Shown one piece after another: positions 13,421 to 22,968 of a stretch of 64,000 bases of DNA; within the stretch, counting starts at the first letter, position 1, and every line of letters starts with the position of its first letter. Below the pieces are notes generated by a model, which worked only from the letters and a program-made list of their open reading frames with translations, made no database searches and had not been told where the DNA came from. This stretch comes from Osedax frankpressi (Eukaryota; Annelida; Polychaeta; Sabellida; Siboglinidae). The DNA lies in assembly GCA_964035775.1 (NCBI GenBank), contig OZ038314.1, forward strand, positions 1,402,009 through 1,466,008, given 5' to 3'. The position numbers and the translations under genes were made by a program.

Positions 13421-15199
13421 TTTATGGTTATTTAAGTTATAGTTATTTAAGTTATAGTTATTTAAGTTATAGTTATTTAAGTTATAGTTATTTAAGTTAT
13501 AGTTATTTAAGTTATAGTTATTTAATTAATAGTTATTTAAGTTATAGTTATTTAAGTTATAGTTATTTAAGTTATAGTTATTTAAGTTATAGTTATTTAA
13601 GTTATAGTTATTTAATTTATAGTTATTTAAGTTATAGTTATTTAAGTTATAGTTATTTAAGTTATAGTTATTTAAGTTATAGTTATTTAAGTTATAGTTA
13701 TTTAAGTTATAGTTATTTAAGTTATAGTTATTTAATTAATAGTTATTTAAGTTATAGTTATTTAAGTTATAGTTATTTAAGTTATAGTTATTTAAGTTAT
13801 AGTTATTTAAGTTATAGTTATTTAAGTTATAGTTATTTAATTTATAGTTATTTAATTTATAGTTATTTAAGTTATAGTTATTTAAGTTATAGTTATTTAA
13901 TTAATAGTAATTTAAGTTATAGTAATTTAAGTTTAATTATTTAATTTATAGTTATTTAAGTTATAGTTAATTAAGTTATCGTTAGTTAAGTTATAGTTAT
14001 TTAAGTTATAGTTATTAAATTATAGTTATTTAAGTTATAGTTATTTAATTTATAGTTTTTTCATTTATGGTTATTATATTATAGTTATATAAATTATAGT
14101 TATTTAAGTTATAGTTATTTAAGTTATAGTTATTTAAGTTATAGTTATTTAAGTTATAGTTATTTAAGTTATAGTTATTTAAGTTATAGTTATTTAAGTT
14201 ATAGTTATTTAAGTTATAGTTATTTAATTAATAGTTATTTAAGTTATAGTTACTTAAGTTATAGTTATTTAAGTTATAGTTATTTAAGTTATAGTTATTT
14301 AAGTTATAGTTATTTAATTAATAGTTATTTAAGTTATAGTTATTTAAGTTATAGTTATTAAATTATAGTTATTTAAGTTATAGTTATTTAATTTATAGTT
14401 TTTTCATTTATGGTTATTTAAGTTATAGTTATTTAAGTTATAGTTATTTAAGTTATAGTTATTTAAGTTATAGTTATTTAAGTTATAGTTATTTAAGTTA
14501 TAGTTATTTAAGTTATAGTTATTTAATTAATAGTTATTTAAGTTATAGTTATTTAAGTTATAGTTATTTAAGTTATAGTTATTTAAGTTATAGTTATTTA
14601 AGTTATAGGTATTTAAGTTATAGTTATTTAATTAATAGTTATTTAAGTTATAGTTATTTAAGTTATAGTTATTTAAGTTATAGTTATTTAAGTTATAGTT
14701 ATTTAAGTTATAGTTATTTAAGTTATAGTTATTTAATTAATAGTTATTTAAGTTATAGTTATTTAAGTTATAGTTATTTAAGTTATAGTTATTTAAGTTA
14801 TAGTTATTTAAGTTATAGTTATTTAAGTTATAGTTATTTAATTTATAGTTATTTAATTTATAGTTATTTAAGTTATAGTTATTTAAGTTATAGTTATTTA
14901 AGTTATAGTTATTTAAGTTATAGTTATTTAATTAATAGTAATTTAAGTTATAGTAATTTAAGTTTAGTTATTTAATTTATAGTTATTTAAGTTATAGTTA
15001 ATTAAGTTATCGTTAGTTAAGTTATAGTTATTTAAGTTATAGTTATTAAATTATAGTTATTTAAGTTATAGTTATTTAATTTATAGTTTTTTCATTAATG
15101 GTTATTTAAGTTATAGTTATTTAAGTTATAGTTATTTAAGTTATAGTTATTTAAGTTATAGTTATTTAAGTTATAGTTATTTAAGTTATAGTTATTTAA

Positions 15200-18100
15200 G
15201 TTATAGTTATTTAATTAATAGTTATTTAAGTTATAGTTATTTAAGTTATAGTTATTTAAGTTATAGTTATTTAAGTTATAGTTATTTAAGTTATAGTTAT
15301 TTAATTTATAGTTATTTAAGTTATAGTTATTTAAGTTATAGTTATTTAAGTTATAGTTATTTAAGTTATAGTTATTTAAGTTATAGTTATTTAAGTTATA
15401 GTTATTTAATTAATAGTTATTTAAATTATAGTTATATAAGTTATAGTTATTTAAGTTATAGTTATTTAAGTTATAGTTATTTAATTTATAGTTATTTAAT
15501 TTATAGTTATTTAAGTTATAGTTATTTAAGTTATAGTTATTTAAGTTATAGTTATTTAAGTTATAGTTATTTAATTAATAGTAATTTAAGTTATAGTAAT
15601 TTAAGTTTAGTTATTTAATTTATAGTTATTTAAGTTATAGTTAATTAAGCTATCGTTAGTTAAGTTATAGTTATTTAAGTTATAGTTATTAAATTATAGT
15701 TATTTAAGTTATAGTTATTTAATTTATAGTTATTTAATTTATAGTTTTTTCATTTATGGTTATTATATTATAGTTATATAAATTATAGTTATTTAAGTTA
15801 TAGTTATTTAAGTTATAGTTATTTAAGTTATAGTTATTTAAGTTATAGTTATTTAAGTTATAGTTATTTAAGTTATAGTTATTTAATTAATAGTTATTTA
15901 AGTTATAGTTATTTAAGTTATAGTTATTTAAGTTATAGTTATTTAAGTTATAGTTATTTAATTAATAGTTATTTAAGTTATAGTTATTTAAGTTATAGTT
16001 ATTTAAGTTATAGTTATTTAAGTTATAGTCATTTAATTAATAGTAATTTAAGTTATAGTAATTTAAGTTTAGTTATTTAATTTATAGTTATTTAAGTTAT
16101 AGTTAATTAAGTTATCGTTAGTTAAGTTATAGTTATTTAAGTTATAGTTATTAAATTATAGTTATTTAAGTTATAGTTATTTAATTTATAGTTTTTTCAT
16201 TTATGGTTATTTAAGTTATAGTTATTTAAGTTATAGTTATTTAAGTTATAGTTATTTAATTAATAGTTATTTAAGTTATAGTTATTTAAGTTCTAGTTAT
16301 TTAAGTTATAGTTATTTAAGTTATAGTTATTTAAGTTATAGTTATTTAATTTATAGTTATTTAAGTTATAGTTATTTAAGTTATAGTTATTTAAGTTATA
16401 GTTATTTAAGTTATAGTTATTTAAGTTATAGTTATTTAAGTTATAGTTATTTAAGTTATAGTTATTTAAGTTATAGTTATTTAAGTTATAGTTATTTAAT
16501 CAATAGTTATTTAAGTTATAGTTATTTAAGTTATAGTTATTTAAGTTATAGTTATTTAAGTTATAGTTATTTAAGTTATAGTTATTTAATTTATAGTTAT
16601 TTAATTTATAGTTATTTAAGTTATAGTTATTTAAGTTATAGTTATTTAAGTTATAGTTATTTAATTAATAGTAATTTAAGTTATAGTAATTTAAGTTTAG
16701 TTATTTAATTTATAGTTATTTAAGTTATAGTTAATTAAGTTATCGTTAGTTAAGTTATAGTTATTTAAGTTATAGTTATTAAATTATAGTTATTTAAGTT
16801 ATAGTTATTTAATTTATAGTTTTTTCATTTATGGTTATTATATTATAGTTATATAAATTATAGTTATTTAAGTTATAGTTATTTAAAATATAGTTATTTA
16901 AGTTATAGTTATTTAAGTTATAGTTATTTAAGTTATAGTTATTTAAGTTATAGTTATTTAAGTTATAGTTATTTAAGTTATAGTTATTTAATTAATAGTT
17001 ATTTAAGTTATAGTTATTTAAGTTATAGTTATTTAAGTTATAGTTATTTAAGTTATAGTTATTTAAGTTATAGTTATTTAATTAATAGTTATTTAATTTA
17101 TAGTTATTTAAGTTATAGTTAATTAAGTTATCGTTAGTTAAGTTATAGTTATTTAAGTTATAGTTATTAAATTATAGTTATTTAAGTTATAGTTATTTAA
17201 TTTATAGTTTTTTCATTTATGGTTATTTAAGTTATAGTTATTTAAGTTATAGTTATTTAAGTTATAGTTATTTAAGTTATAGTTATTTAAGTTATAGTTA
17301 TTTAAGTTATAGTTATTTAATTAATAGTTATTTAAGTTATAGTTATTTAAGTTATAGTTATTTAAGTTATAGTTATTTAAGTTATAGTTATTTAAGTTAT
17401 AGTTATTTAAGTTATAGTTATTTAAGTTATAGTTATTTAAGTTATAGTTATTTAAGTTATAGTTATTTAATTAATAGTTATTTAAGTTATAGTTATTTAA
17501 GTTATAGTTATTAAATTATAGTTATTTAAGTTATAGTTATTTAATTTATAGTTTTTTCATTTATGGTTATTTAAGTTATAGTTATTTAAGTTATAGTTAT
17601 TTAAGTTATAGTTATTTAAGTTATAGTTATTTAAGTTATAGTTATTTAAGTTATAGTTATTTAAGTTATAGTTATTTAATTAATAGTTATTTAAGTTATA
17701 GTTATTTAAGTTATAGTTATTTAAGTTATAGTTATTTAAGTTATAGTTATTTAATTTATAGTTATTTATGTTATAGTTATTTAAGTTATAGTTATTTAAG
17801 TTATAGTTATTTAAGTTATAGTTATTTAAGTTATAGTTATTTAAGTTATAGTTATTTAATTAATAGTTATTTAAGTTATAGTTATTTAAGTTATAGTTAT
17901 TTAAGTTATAGTTATTTAAGTTATAGTTATTTAAGTTATAGTTATTTAATTAATAGTTATTTTAGTTATAGTTATTTAAGTTATAGTTATTTAAGTTATA
18001 GTTATTTAAGTTATAGTTATTTAAGTTATAGTTATTTAAGTTATAGTTATTTAATTTATAGTTATTTAATTTATAGTTATTTAAGTTATAGTTATTTAAG

Positions 18101-18366
18101 TTATAGTTATTTAAGTTATAGTTATTTAAGTTATAGTTATTTAATTAATAGTAATTTAAGTTATAGTAATTTAAGTTTAGTTATTTAATTTATAGTTATT
18201 TAAGTTATAGTTAATTAAGTTATCGTTAGTTAAGTTATAGTTATTTAAGTTATAGTTATTAAATTATAGTTATTTAAGTTATAGTTATTTAATTTATAGT
18301 TTTTTCATTAATGGTTATTTAAGTTATAGTTATTTAAGTTATAGTTATTTAAGTTATAGTTATTTA
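15200..18366 (+). repeat. Segmental duplication around the LINE, left copy
   Basis: Cassette signatures at 15745, 16192, 16820, 17208, 17552 and 18300 match the order in the right copy, 23.34-27.60 kb. Shared rare changes support homology: TTAAATTATAGTTATATAAG at 15421 and 23560, AAGCTATCG near 15649 and 23788, AGTCATTTA near 16029 and 24272, AAGTTCTAG near 16291 and 24535, AATCAATAG near 16498 and 25714, TTTAAAATATAG near 16884 and 26100. The offset is 8,139 bp at the left end and 9,216 bp after an internal duplication in the right copy. Removing the 4,187-bp LINE leaves about 3.95-5.03 kb. Confidence 0.82.
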
Positions 18367-18775
18367 AGTTATAGTTATTTAAGTTATAGTTATTTAAGTT
18401 ATAGTTATTTAATTAATAGTTATTTAAGTTATAGTTATTTAAGTTATAGTTATTTAAGTTATAGTTATTTAAGTTATAGTTATTTAAGTTATAGTTATTT
18501 AATTTATAGTTATTTAAGTTATAGTTATTTAAGTTATAGTTATTTAAGTTATAGTTATTTAAGTTATAGTTATTTAAGTTATAGTTATTTAAGTTATAGT
18601 TATTTAAGTTATAGTTATTTAAGTTATAGTTATTTAAGTTATAGTTATTTAATTAATAGTTATTTAAGTTATAGTTATTTAAGTTATAGTTATTTAAGTT
18701 ATAGTTATTTAAGTTATAGTTATTTAAGTTATAGTTATTTAATTTATAGTTATTTAAGTTATAGTTATTTAAGTT

Positions 18776-18783
18776 ATAGTTAT
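18776..18783 (+). repeat. Possible left target-site duplication ATAGTTAT
   Basis: The satellite ends in ATAGTTAT before the element and resumes at 22969-22976 with ATAGTTAT, or AGTTAT if the last AT belongs to the tail. After that the monomer continues in phase (TTAAG). A short 6-8 bp duplication is therefore plausible. The flanking DNA is itself a repeat of this word, so a blunt insertion plus chance match cannot be told apart from a true duplication. Confidence 0.45.
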
Positions 18784-18817
18784 CATTCGAAATTTTTCTC
18801 TCATAGAGTGCGGACGT
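18783..18817 (+). promoter_or_regulatory. Internal RNA polymerase II promoter: initiator plus DPE
   Basis: The element opens with TCATTC at 18783-18788, a full match to the arthropod initiator TCA(G/T)T(C/T) with A+1 at 18785. Counting from that A, positions +28 to +33 are 18812-18817 and read GGACGT, a match to the downstream promoter element consensus at exactly the required spacing. Drosophila jockey-type LINEs are known to use this TATA-less Inr+DPE layout, which lets the RNA start at the element's first base and carry its promoter along. The leading T comes from the satellite flank. A TATA-like TATAAATA at about 18824 lies downstream of the predicted start and is unlikely to matter. Confidence 0.8.
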
Positions 18818-18904
18818 CTTTTCTATAAATAGATCACCGTTATTCTTATATATAATTAACTATACAATTTTACAATATCAAAATAATTCAGTATTTTTTC
18901 AATT
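18784..18904 (+). other. LINE 5' untranslated region
   Basis: 121 bp between the satellite and the ORF1 start, with no ATG in any frame, so the ORF1 start is the first AUG a scanning ribosome meets. It holds the promoter above and is otherwise A+T rich. The ORF1 ATG sits in a small dyad, CAATT-ATG-AATTG (18900-18912). Confidence 0.8.
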
Positions 18905-19972
18905 ATGAATTGTATTGTATGTAAAGAACAGGAGACAACTACATCAATAAGATGCACTGGATGCAATGATATATTGCATTATATATGCTTACAAGCTTAT
19001 GGAGTGACAAAATCAGGATGGAATAAAATGAAACCCTCAAAAATAGGTATGGAAATAATGAATTGCGGGTATTTTCCTTTCGTGTGTAAGAAATGTATTG
19101 TAACTAAAAATAGACGCTCCGATATGGAAACAGATAGTGTAAATAATGTAATTAAAAGTGATATTATTAATTCAATAGATACTAAATTAGAAAATATTAA
19201 TAGTAATATGAACAAATTATTATTAAATACAACTACTTATAAAACATATTCAGAAGCTATCACTAACTCATTAGATACTATTAGTTTAGAAATCAATAAA
19301 ATTGATAGTCGTAATAAAAATATAATAGCAAATAATAAGGAAATCAAAACTAATCACACTAATGATGATATGAGAAAATCGGATCCTATTAATACATCAA
19401 CCGAAGATAAGAATAATGAATATAAACTAGTAATTAGAAATATAGAAAAAGCAAACTGTAATATTAATTATATAAATAATATTCTAAAGTACCTGGATTT
19501 ATCAACCCAGATTATTTCTAATATTGAATTTGGAAATAAAACAGTTTTTCTATTATTTACATCATTATTCAACAAAAGACTTTTTATGGCACGTAAAATA
19601 AATTTAATTAATTCTAATTTTAATAAATTACTTATACTGCCTTTTTTATCAAAACAAATTATTAAATATGGTAAAATACTTTATCATTCAACTAAATCCA
19701 ATTTAGTTAATGAAAAAAAATGTGTTTTTAATTATAAATCTAACATATATGAATTACGATCAATAATAAATAATAAAATAAATTGGTATGAAAAACCGAT
19801 GTATATTTCTGATTCTGTAGAAAAACAATTCAATGAATCATATGATAAATTTATTTTGTCTTTATTGAATACTAATAAAAATAATAATAATAATAATCAT
19901 AATAATCGATATACTAATAGCAGATATGTACAAAATAATAGCGTATCTAATACAAATACACAAAATCAATGA
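18905..19972 (+). CDS. LINE ORF1 protein with PHD-type zinc finger (355 aa)
   Basis: Structural or nucleic-acid-chaperone-type ORF1 protein of the retrotransposon, expected to join its RNA in a ribonucleoprotein. Residues 3-64 form a C4HC3 PHD-like finger: C3, C6, C17, C20, H25, C28, C61, C64. A polar, coiled-coil-prone stretch follows (about 75-150). A mixed alpha/beta segment (about 172-260, with strands YKLVIRNI and KTVFLLFTS) could be an RRM-like fold, but that is a guess. The tail (322-355) is Asn-rich, partly from an (AAT)n microsatellite at about 19879-19910. PHD fingers in ORF1 are known in CR1-group LINEs. The start is the first ATG of the transcript, with A at -3. The ORF ends in TGA followed by CTAG, and ORF2 continues in the same frame, so this protein may also be the N-terminus of a readthrough fusion. 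Confidence 0.9.
   Translation: MNCIVCKEQETTTSIRCTGCNDILHYICLQAYGVTKSGWNKMKPSKIGMEIMNCGYFPFVCKKCIVTKNRRSDMETDSVNNVIKSDIINSIDTKLENINSNMNKLLLNTTTYKTYSEAITNSLDTISLEINKIDSRNKNIIANNKEIKTNHTNDDMRKSDPINTSTEDKNNEYKLVIRNIEKANCNINYINNILKYLDLSTQIISNIEFGNKTVFLLFTSLFNKRLFMARKINLINSNFNKLLILPFLSKQIIKYGKILYHSTKSNLVNEKKCVFNYKSNIYELRSIINNKINWYEKPMYISDSVEKQFNESYDKFILSLLNTNKNNNNNNHNNRYTNSRYVQNNSVSNTNTQNQ
19879..19910 (+). repeat. (AAT)n microsatellite inside ORF1
   Basis: Runs of AAT broken by AAA, CAT and CGA encode the Asn-rich stretch near residues 325-334. Because the unit is a codon, length changes here keep the frame, so it could vary between copies of the element. Confidence 0.75.
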
Positions 19973-19995
19973 CTAGCTATAGCATTGTGCAATGC
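19967..19995 (+). promoter_or_regulatory. Candidate stop-codon readthrough signal between ORF1 and ORF2
   Basis: The ORF1 stop reads CAA-TGA-CTA-G. TGA followed by CTAG is the established efficient readthrough context, known from alphavirus-type viral genes and several animal mRNAs. The next codons (CTA GCT ATA GCA TTG) are in the same frame as both ORFs and lead straight into the NARSL motif that opens the endonuclease. Nine bases after the stop, GCATT (19982-19986) and AATGC (19991-19995) can pair around a four-base loop, a position where stimulatory stem-loops occur. No in-frame ATG exists between the stop and the endonuclease catalytic residues. Readthrough is inferred, not shown; initiation at the TTG (19985) or ribosome reinitiation are alternatives. 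Confidence 0.7.
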
Positions 19996-22777
19996 AAGAT
20001 CATTACGGAAAAATGTTGATTACATTACGCAATATATTATTGAACATGATATTGACTTACTTACAATTACAGAAACATGGCTTACAGATACTGACCAAGA
20101 TATAATCAATGAAATAACCTTTAACTCTACAATATACACATGCTATAGATGTGACAGGATAACATCCACATTTGGTGGAGGTGTAGCGATATTTTTAAAA
20201 AATAATATGACTGTATATTCAAATAAACATATTATATTAACAAATTGCCAAGCTTTATTTTTAAAAATTAAAATAAACCATTTATCGATATTTGATATTC
20301 TCTTAGTTTATAGACCACCCTCTACTCCTACACAATTATTTACTAGTGAACTAACTCTTATTCTAACTCAAATACCATTAAATAAATTAATTATATTAGG
20401 TGATTTTAATTATCATTACGACGAAAATAAATATCCTCATAATATTTTTAAACAAACAATAGAAACCCTTTCACTTAAACAACATATTACTTTCGCAACT
20501 CATATACATGGTCATATAATAGATATAGTTTTAACATCTATAAACAGTCAAATTTATATATCTGAAATTACAAGGGGTGAACTTATAACTGATCACTATA
20601 TAATTAAATTTAATATAAATATTAAGAAAAATGTACCTATAGTAAAGTTAATAAAATATAGATCAATTAATAAAATAAACATTAAAGATTTCATAGATAA
20701 TATATTATCTTCACTAGAAGGTAATATACTATCATCGCTATTGCTAAATGATTGCCTAACATCTACTTTAGACAAATTTGCTCCTATAAAAAGATTGAAT
20801 ATAACATACCATGCTCATTCTCCATGGTATAATAATGAACTTGAAGCAATGAAGAGAAAATTAAGAAGATTTGAAAAAATATATAATAAAACCAATTCCC
20901 AGTTTAACTATAATAATTTTAATACAATTCGCAAACAATATAGACAATTATTAAATCATACTAAGACTTGCTTTATTAAAGATAAAATAAACATATATGG
21001 GAAAAATACTAAAAAAATATATTCATTAATTAACAGACTTTCAAATAATTATAGTCCAACAAGATACCCAACATATACGAATGAATTACTACCAAATATA
21101 TTTGCCAACTTTTTTGATGATAAAATAAAAAATATAGTACAATCAATTAATGATATAAAACATAAAATTCCAATATACATTATACCACTTTACAATACTG
21201 CTAAATCATACTTTCTAAACTTTAAGTCCCCTTCATCGTATGAAATATCAATACTAGTTAAAATATGCAAATCATCCTACCCTCATAACGATTCATTACC
21301 TAAACAACTTACCGACTTAATAGAACCCACTCTTACAGAACTTTATCAATCCATAATATCACAATCTATATATACTTCTATTTTTCCAACATCCCTTAAA
21401 TATGCCATTATTACTCCCCTACTAAAAAACAGTAATCTAGATGATAAATTACTAAAAAACTACCGTCCTATTTCCAAACTTCCTTTTCTATCTAAAATAT
21501 TTGAAAGAGTCATTAGTAAACAAATCATTGAATATTTATCAGAAAATGAACTATATCCTATAAATCAAAGTGCATATCGAAAAAACCACAGTACAGAAAC
21601 TACAATAGTATCTATATTTGATAATATATATAATGCGATAGATGATGGAAATAAAGTTCAACTTGTGCTATTAGATATGTCAGCAGCATTTGATACTATC
21701 TCTCATAAGATTTTATTGGATAGATTAGAGGAAATAGGTATAGCTGATAAGGCACTAGACTTACTGAAATCTTATATTACAAATAGAACGTATCGAACAT
21801 TAATAAATGATATACAATCAGACGAATTCCAACTAAAATATGGAGTTCCACAAGGGTCCGTACTTGGACCATTATTATTTTTAATTTATTTACGTCCATT
21901 ATCTCTATTAATTTCTAAATTTCCCCAAATTAAATTCAACATATTTGCAGACGATATTATAATTTACCAGACTCTACCACTGGAAAACAATGATAACTCA
22001 TCTCTCATTAATTGCACTAATAATATACGCAACTGGCTAATCAATAACAATTTACTACTCAATATCGACAAGACACAACTGATTAACATTTCAAAAAAAT
22101 TAACACAAAATAAATTTCCTATATATTTAATTGATAATTTAATTGTTGAACCTTCTAAGACCGTAAAATGTCTGGGTGTCATTATAGACGAACATATGCT
22201 TTTAGATAACCACTTACGATTTACTGCTAAAAAAGCATTTTATTATTTTAGTAAGGTCAAAAAAATAAGAAAATTATTGTCATTTCATAATTTAAAAATG
22301 ATCTCTCAGTCTTATATTATATCGCATTTAAACTATTGTAATTCTATATATTATGGTATAACTAAATCTAGAATAAATTACTTAGATCGTATATTAAGAA
22401 TTATAGTAAGAATGATATATGGTTTTAAGCGAAAAGACCATAATAGTATTACCGAATGTTTAACATCACTAGGATGGCTTGAAATGAGAAATTATTCAGC
22501 GTATAGAATACTATGTTTAACATATACTGCCCTAAACGCTAAACAGCCGCGCTACCTTTATGATATTATTAAACTAAAGGAAAATACCCGCCGATTAAGA
22601 TCTAGTAACAGTCTGCTATTATCAAATCAAAAATTTAATCTTGATACCTATGGTAAAAGAAGATTTAGTGTTTCAGCGCCAGCTTTATGGAACAACCTTC
22701 CTCTACATTTGCGAAGATGCAATTCCATCAAAACATTTAAGAAGGCCGTTAAAAATCATCTACTATGCTCAACATGA
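19973..22777 (+). CDS. LINE ORF2 polyprotein: AP-like endonuclease and reverse transcriptase
   Basis: Carries out target-primed reverse transcription: it nicks DNA, then copies the element RNA from the 3' end. The frame opens at 19973, right after the ORF1 TGA. The numbering here takes the TTG at 19985 as residue 1 (930 residues). Endonuclease: N3 (NARSL), E30 (TETW), GGGVAIF 64-70, YRPP 109-112, GDFN 139-142, D180 (DIVLT), TDH 202-204. Reverse transcriptase: YRPIS 493-497, LLDMSAAFD 562-570, GVPQGSVLGPLL 620-631 and catalytic FADD 654-657. The C-terminal part has HLNYCNSIYYG 781-791 and SAPALWNNLP 897-906, typical of CR1/L2-group LINEs; no RNase H domain is seen. The first in-frame ATG (residue 75) lies beyond N3 and E30, so a normal AUG start would give a dead endonuclease. 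Expression as a fusion with ORF1 is therefore likely. All catalytic motifs are intact. The stop is TGA at 22775. Confidence 0.93.
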   Translation, partial: LAIALCNARSLRKNVDYITQYIIEHDIDLLTITETWLTDTDQDIINEITFNSTIYTCYRCDRITSTFGGGVAIFLKNNMTVYSNKHIILTNCQALFLKIKINHLSIFDILLVYRPPSTPTQLFTSELTLILTQIPLNKLIILGDFNYHYDENKYPHNIFKQTIETLSLKQHITFATHIHGHIIDIVLTSINSQIYISEITRGELITDHYIIKFNINIKKNVPIVKLIKYRSINKINIKDFIDNILSSLEGNILSSLLLNDCLTSTLDKFAPIKRLNITYHAHSPWYNNELEAMKRKLRRFEKIYNKTNSQFNYNNFNTIRKQYRQLLNHTKTCFIKDKINIYGKNTKKIYSLINRLSNNYSPTRYPTYTNELLPNIFANFFDDKIKNIVQSINDIKHKIPIYIIPLYNTAKSYFLNFKSPSSYEISILVKICKSSYPHNDSLPKQLTDLIEPTLTELYQSIISQSIYTSIFPTSLKYAIITPLLKNSNLDDKLLKNYRPISKLPFLSKIFERVISKQIIEYLSENELYPINQSAYRKNHSTETTIVSIFDNIYNAIDDGNKVQLVLLDMSAAFDTISHKILLDRLEEIGIADKALDLLKSYITNRTYRTLINDIQSDEFQLKYGVPQGSVLGPLLFLIYLRPLSLLISKFPQIKFNIFADDIIIYQTLPLENNDNSSLINCTNNIRNWLINNNLLLNIDKTQLINISKKLTQNKFPIYLIDNLIVEPSKTVKCLGVIIDEHMLLDNHLRFTAKKAFYYFSKVKKIRKLLSFHNLKMISQSYIISHLNYCNSIYYGITKSRINYLDRILRIIVRMIYGFKRKDHNSITECLTSLGWLEMRNYSAYRILCLTYTALNAKQPRYLYDIIKLKENTRRLRSSNSLLLSNQKFNLDTYGKRRFSVSAPALWNNLPLHLRRCNSIKTFKKAVKNHLLCST

Positions 22778-22810
22778 GATCTGGGATTGATCTTTTGCGG
22801 ATGTTCTATG

Positions 22811-22831
22811 ACTCTGCCCGAAAGTCAGAGT
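22811..22831 (+). promoter_or_regulatory. 3' UTR stem-loop, candidate reverse-transcriptase recognition hairpin
   Basis: ACTCTG (22811-22816) pairs with CAGAGT (22826-22831) around the nine-base loop CCCGAAAGT. It lies 34 bases after the ORF2 stop. A conserved 3' hairpin is a known requirement for template choice in stringent-type LINEs of this group; its role here is inferred from position and structure. Confidence 0.55.
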
Positions 22832-22940
22832 TCTCTATCTGATTCTATCTGATTTTATTTTATCATTTAATATTATTAATATTATTGTATTCTCTTTAAA
22901 ACACAAATGAGAACATATCTATTTTGTTATTTTGTGTATA

Positions 22941-22946
22941 AATAAA
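22941..22946 (+). terminator. Polyadenylation signal AATAAA
   Basis: A canonical hexamer within TATAAATAAAC, four bases before the TCAAT tail. The tail itself is not adenosine, so the element's RNA end may be set by the repeat and not by a poly(A) tract. Confidence 0.5.
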
Positions 22947-22968
22947 CTTTTCAATTCAATTCAATTCA

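Larger units (their letters stand above)
1..18783 (+). repeat. 15-bp satellite array, left arm (AAGTTATAGTTATTT)n
   Basis: Uninterrupted head-to-tail 15-bp monomers, roughly 1,250 units, all in one orientation. The consensus has A5 G2 T8 and no C, so this strand is purine/T-rich with cytosine only in rare variants. The monomer is internally a doubled GTTAT (spacing 6 then 9 bp), which suggests growth from a shorter AGTTAT-like unit. Common variants are AATTTATAGTTATTT, AATTAATAGTTATTT, AATTAATAGTAATTT and 14-bp forms. The variants are ordered rather than random: they cluster in a 178-bp cassette that recurs at irregular spacing. The CATTAATGG form of the cassette end occurs in this arm (near 2267, 4346, 6634, 9014, 9956, 12291, 15087, 18300) and again once near 27531. 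No gene is visible. The array continues beyond the left window edge. Confidence 0.97.

Noticed and set aside
1-18783. Telomere repeat
   Set aside because: The 15-bp unit lacks the G-run of telomeric repeats (for example TTAGG of insects) and carries higher-order satellite structure.
18824-18831. TATA box of the LINE promoter (TATAAATA)
   Set aside because: It lies about 40 bases downstream of the predicted start set by the Inr+DPE pair; a start further down would lose the element's 5' end.
18997-19215. 72-codon frame on the minus strand inside ORF1
   Set aside because: Shadow of ORF1; no recognisable domain and the plus strand explains the sequence.
19985-19987. TTG as the ordinary start codon of ORF2
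   Set aside because: TTG starts are rare in animals, and the frame stays open back to the ORF1 stop, where a strong readthrough context offers a better explanation. Not fully excluded.
21964-22182. 72-codon frame on the minus strand inside ORF2
   Set aside because: Shadow of the reverse transcriptase region; no support of its own.
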